From contig NZ_JANADP010000001.1 in NCBI RefSeq assembly GCF_024199945.1, positions 8,885,001 through 8,949,000 on the forward strand: DNA of 64,000 nt. Reading direction: 5' to 3'. The notes beneath the pieces were generated by a model. It was not told the DNA's origin. It searched no databases and was given only the letters and a program-made list of their open reading frames with translations. Source of the DNA: Bradyrhizobium sp. CCGUVB4N. GTDB lineage: Bacteria > Pseudomonadota > Alphaproteobacteria > Rhizobiales > Xanthobacteraceae. Positions within the stretch are counted from its first letter, which is position 1. Each line of letters begins with the position of its first letter. Of the stretch, positions 63,450-64,000 are shown one piece after another. A program made the position numbers and the translations under genes.

Positions 63450-64000
63450 TAGCTCGTCACAGTGATTGTGACTCTTTGGACGTTGCGGGATAGGCGCGGC
63501 CCATTTTGGCGCGGGCTTTTTCGGTCGTGAACATCCATTTGATGCGGGCGCCAGCGGCATTTCGTTGTTTCTCCCATGCGGCGATTTCGCGGCGGAGCCA
63601 GTTTGGGTCGTCGATCCTGCGGTCGAGGCACTGACCGCGGAGCACGCCGATCTCGATCTCGACCATGTTGAGCCAACTGGCGTGCTTTGGGGTGTAGTGG
63701 AACTCCAGGCGGCGCAGAATTCGCCGGGCTTCGTCAGGCGCGAATGCCTCATAGAGGGAGCCTACGGAGTGGGTCGACAGATTGTCCTGCACGACGCGGA
63801 TGCACCCGGCGTCGGGATAATGAACATCGACGAGTTCGCGCATGCACTGGGCGTAATCTTCTGCCGCCCGTCGCTCTGTGACTTTGACTTTGCGCCATGG
63901 CCGATGCACGTCGATGCAGACGAAGAGATTGACGGTGCCGTTGCGGCGATACTCGCAATCGTAACGTTCGAGTTGGCCCGGCTCGGCGGGGATCGGCTCG
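63450..64000 (-). mobile_element. IS630-family insertion sequence (cut by the window edge)
   Basis: The transposase frame runs leftward from the window edge to 63457, and the palindrome GTCACA-GTGAT-TGTGAC (63456-63472) marks its left end, though the exact terminal repeat cannot be fixed from one end. Confidence 0.75.
63457..63999 (-). CDS. IS630-family transposase (5' end outside window)
   Basis: The visible 180 residues hold the C-terminal DDE domain: first Asp in LFVCIDVHRP, second in VVQDNLSTHS, and the Glu in MVEIEIGVLRGQCLDRR, all in the right order and spacing for IS630. It ends at TGA 63457-63459, only eight bases from the globin stop. It could be active if the rest is intact. Confidence 0.93.
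   Translation of the reverse strand, partial: EPIPAEPGQLERYDCEYRRNGTVNLFVCIDVHRPWRKVKVTERRAAEDYAQCMRELVDVHYPDAGCIRVVQDNLSTHSVGSLYEAFAPDEARRILRRLEFHYTPKHASWLNMVEIEIGVLRGQCLDRRIDDPNWLRREIAAWEKQRNAAGARIKWMFTTEKARAKMGRAYPATSKESQSL

Overview
The window reads as chromosomal DNA of a Bradyrhizobium-type alphaproteobacterium. The grounds are high GC with strongly GC-biased third codon positions, a GcrA cell-cycle regulator, an argD-argF-hslO arrangement, a class I lysyl-tRNA synthetase, a SAM-II riboswitch in front of metZ, a haloalkane dehalogenase close to the Bradyrhizobium enzyme DbjA, an aerobic benzoyl-CoA (box) pathway with its shikimate-kinase-like regulator BoxR, and several families of palindromic intergenic repeats that recur along the window. 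No replication origin, prophage or CRISPR array is visible. The only clear mobile element is an IS630-type transposase cut by the right edge.

Layout. 1-8.9 kb: end of an S24-type regulator, lysK, a solute-binding protein, an SCO copper chaperone with a small membrane protein, a ClpP-like exported protein, a flavin dehydrogenase with an exported esterase, RidA and an NTF2-like protein. 9.0-17.9 kb: a leftward sugar operon (LacI regulator, xylB, xylA, ABC ATPase, permease, binding protein, aldo/keto reductase, lactonase-type amidohydrolase). 18.0-23.1 kb: an XRE-cupin regulator coupled to two GNAT acetyltransferases, then a 1040-residue seven-bladed propeller/VCBS/cadherin-type protein beside a hydrolase remnant. 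23.1-31.4 kb: rpiB, tRNA-Gly, ogt, an AraC regulator, several small proteins, a MATE transporter and a double-domain dCTP deaminase. 31.5-41.2 kb: riboswitch-controlled metZ, an opgC-SGNH-SGNH operon, apaG, hslO, argD-argF and gcrA. 41.2-49.1 kb: the full phosphate regulon phoR-pstSCAB-phoU-phoB with a PHO box before pstS, preceded by a flippase/synthase-like membrane protein. 49.6-55.2 kb: the tetR-dbjA operon, an OmpA protein, a polysaccharide deacetylase and an SDR. 55.4-62.8 kb: benzoate box cluster (boxB, boxC, a DUF309 protein, an alpha/beta hydrolase, benzoate-CoA ligase, divergent boxR). 63.0-64.0 kb: a truncated haemoglobin and the IS630 element.

The most rewarding regulatory signals are: (1) a SAM-II riboswitch with mutually exclusive antiterminator and terminator hairpins under a good sigma70 promoter; (2) a perfect 24-bp palindrome lying across the tetR-dbjA promoter, which is placed so that the mRNA should be leaderless; (3) a cluster of GANTC sites upstream of gcrA, facing an argD promoter whose transcript should begin with a stem-loop; and (4) a PHO box on pstS. 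Seven copies of a roughly 130-150 bp bipartite palindromic element, plus at least three other palindromic families, sit almost wholly between genes and often between convergent genes.
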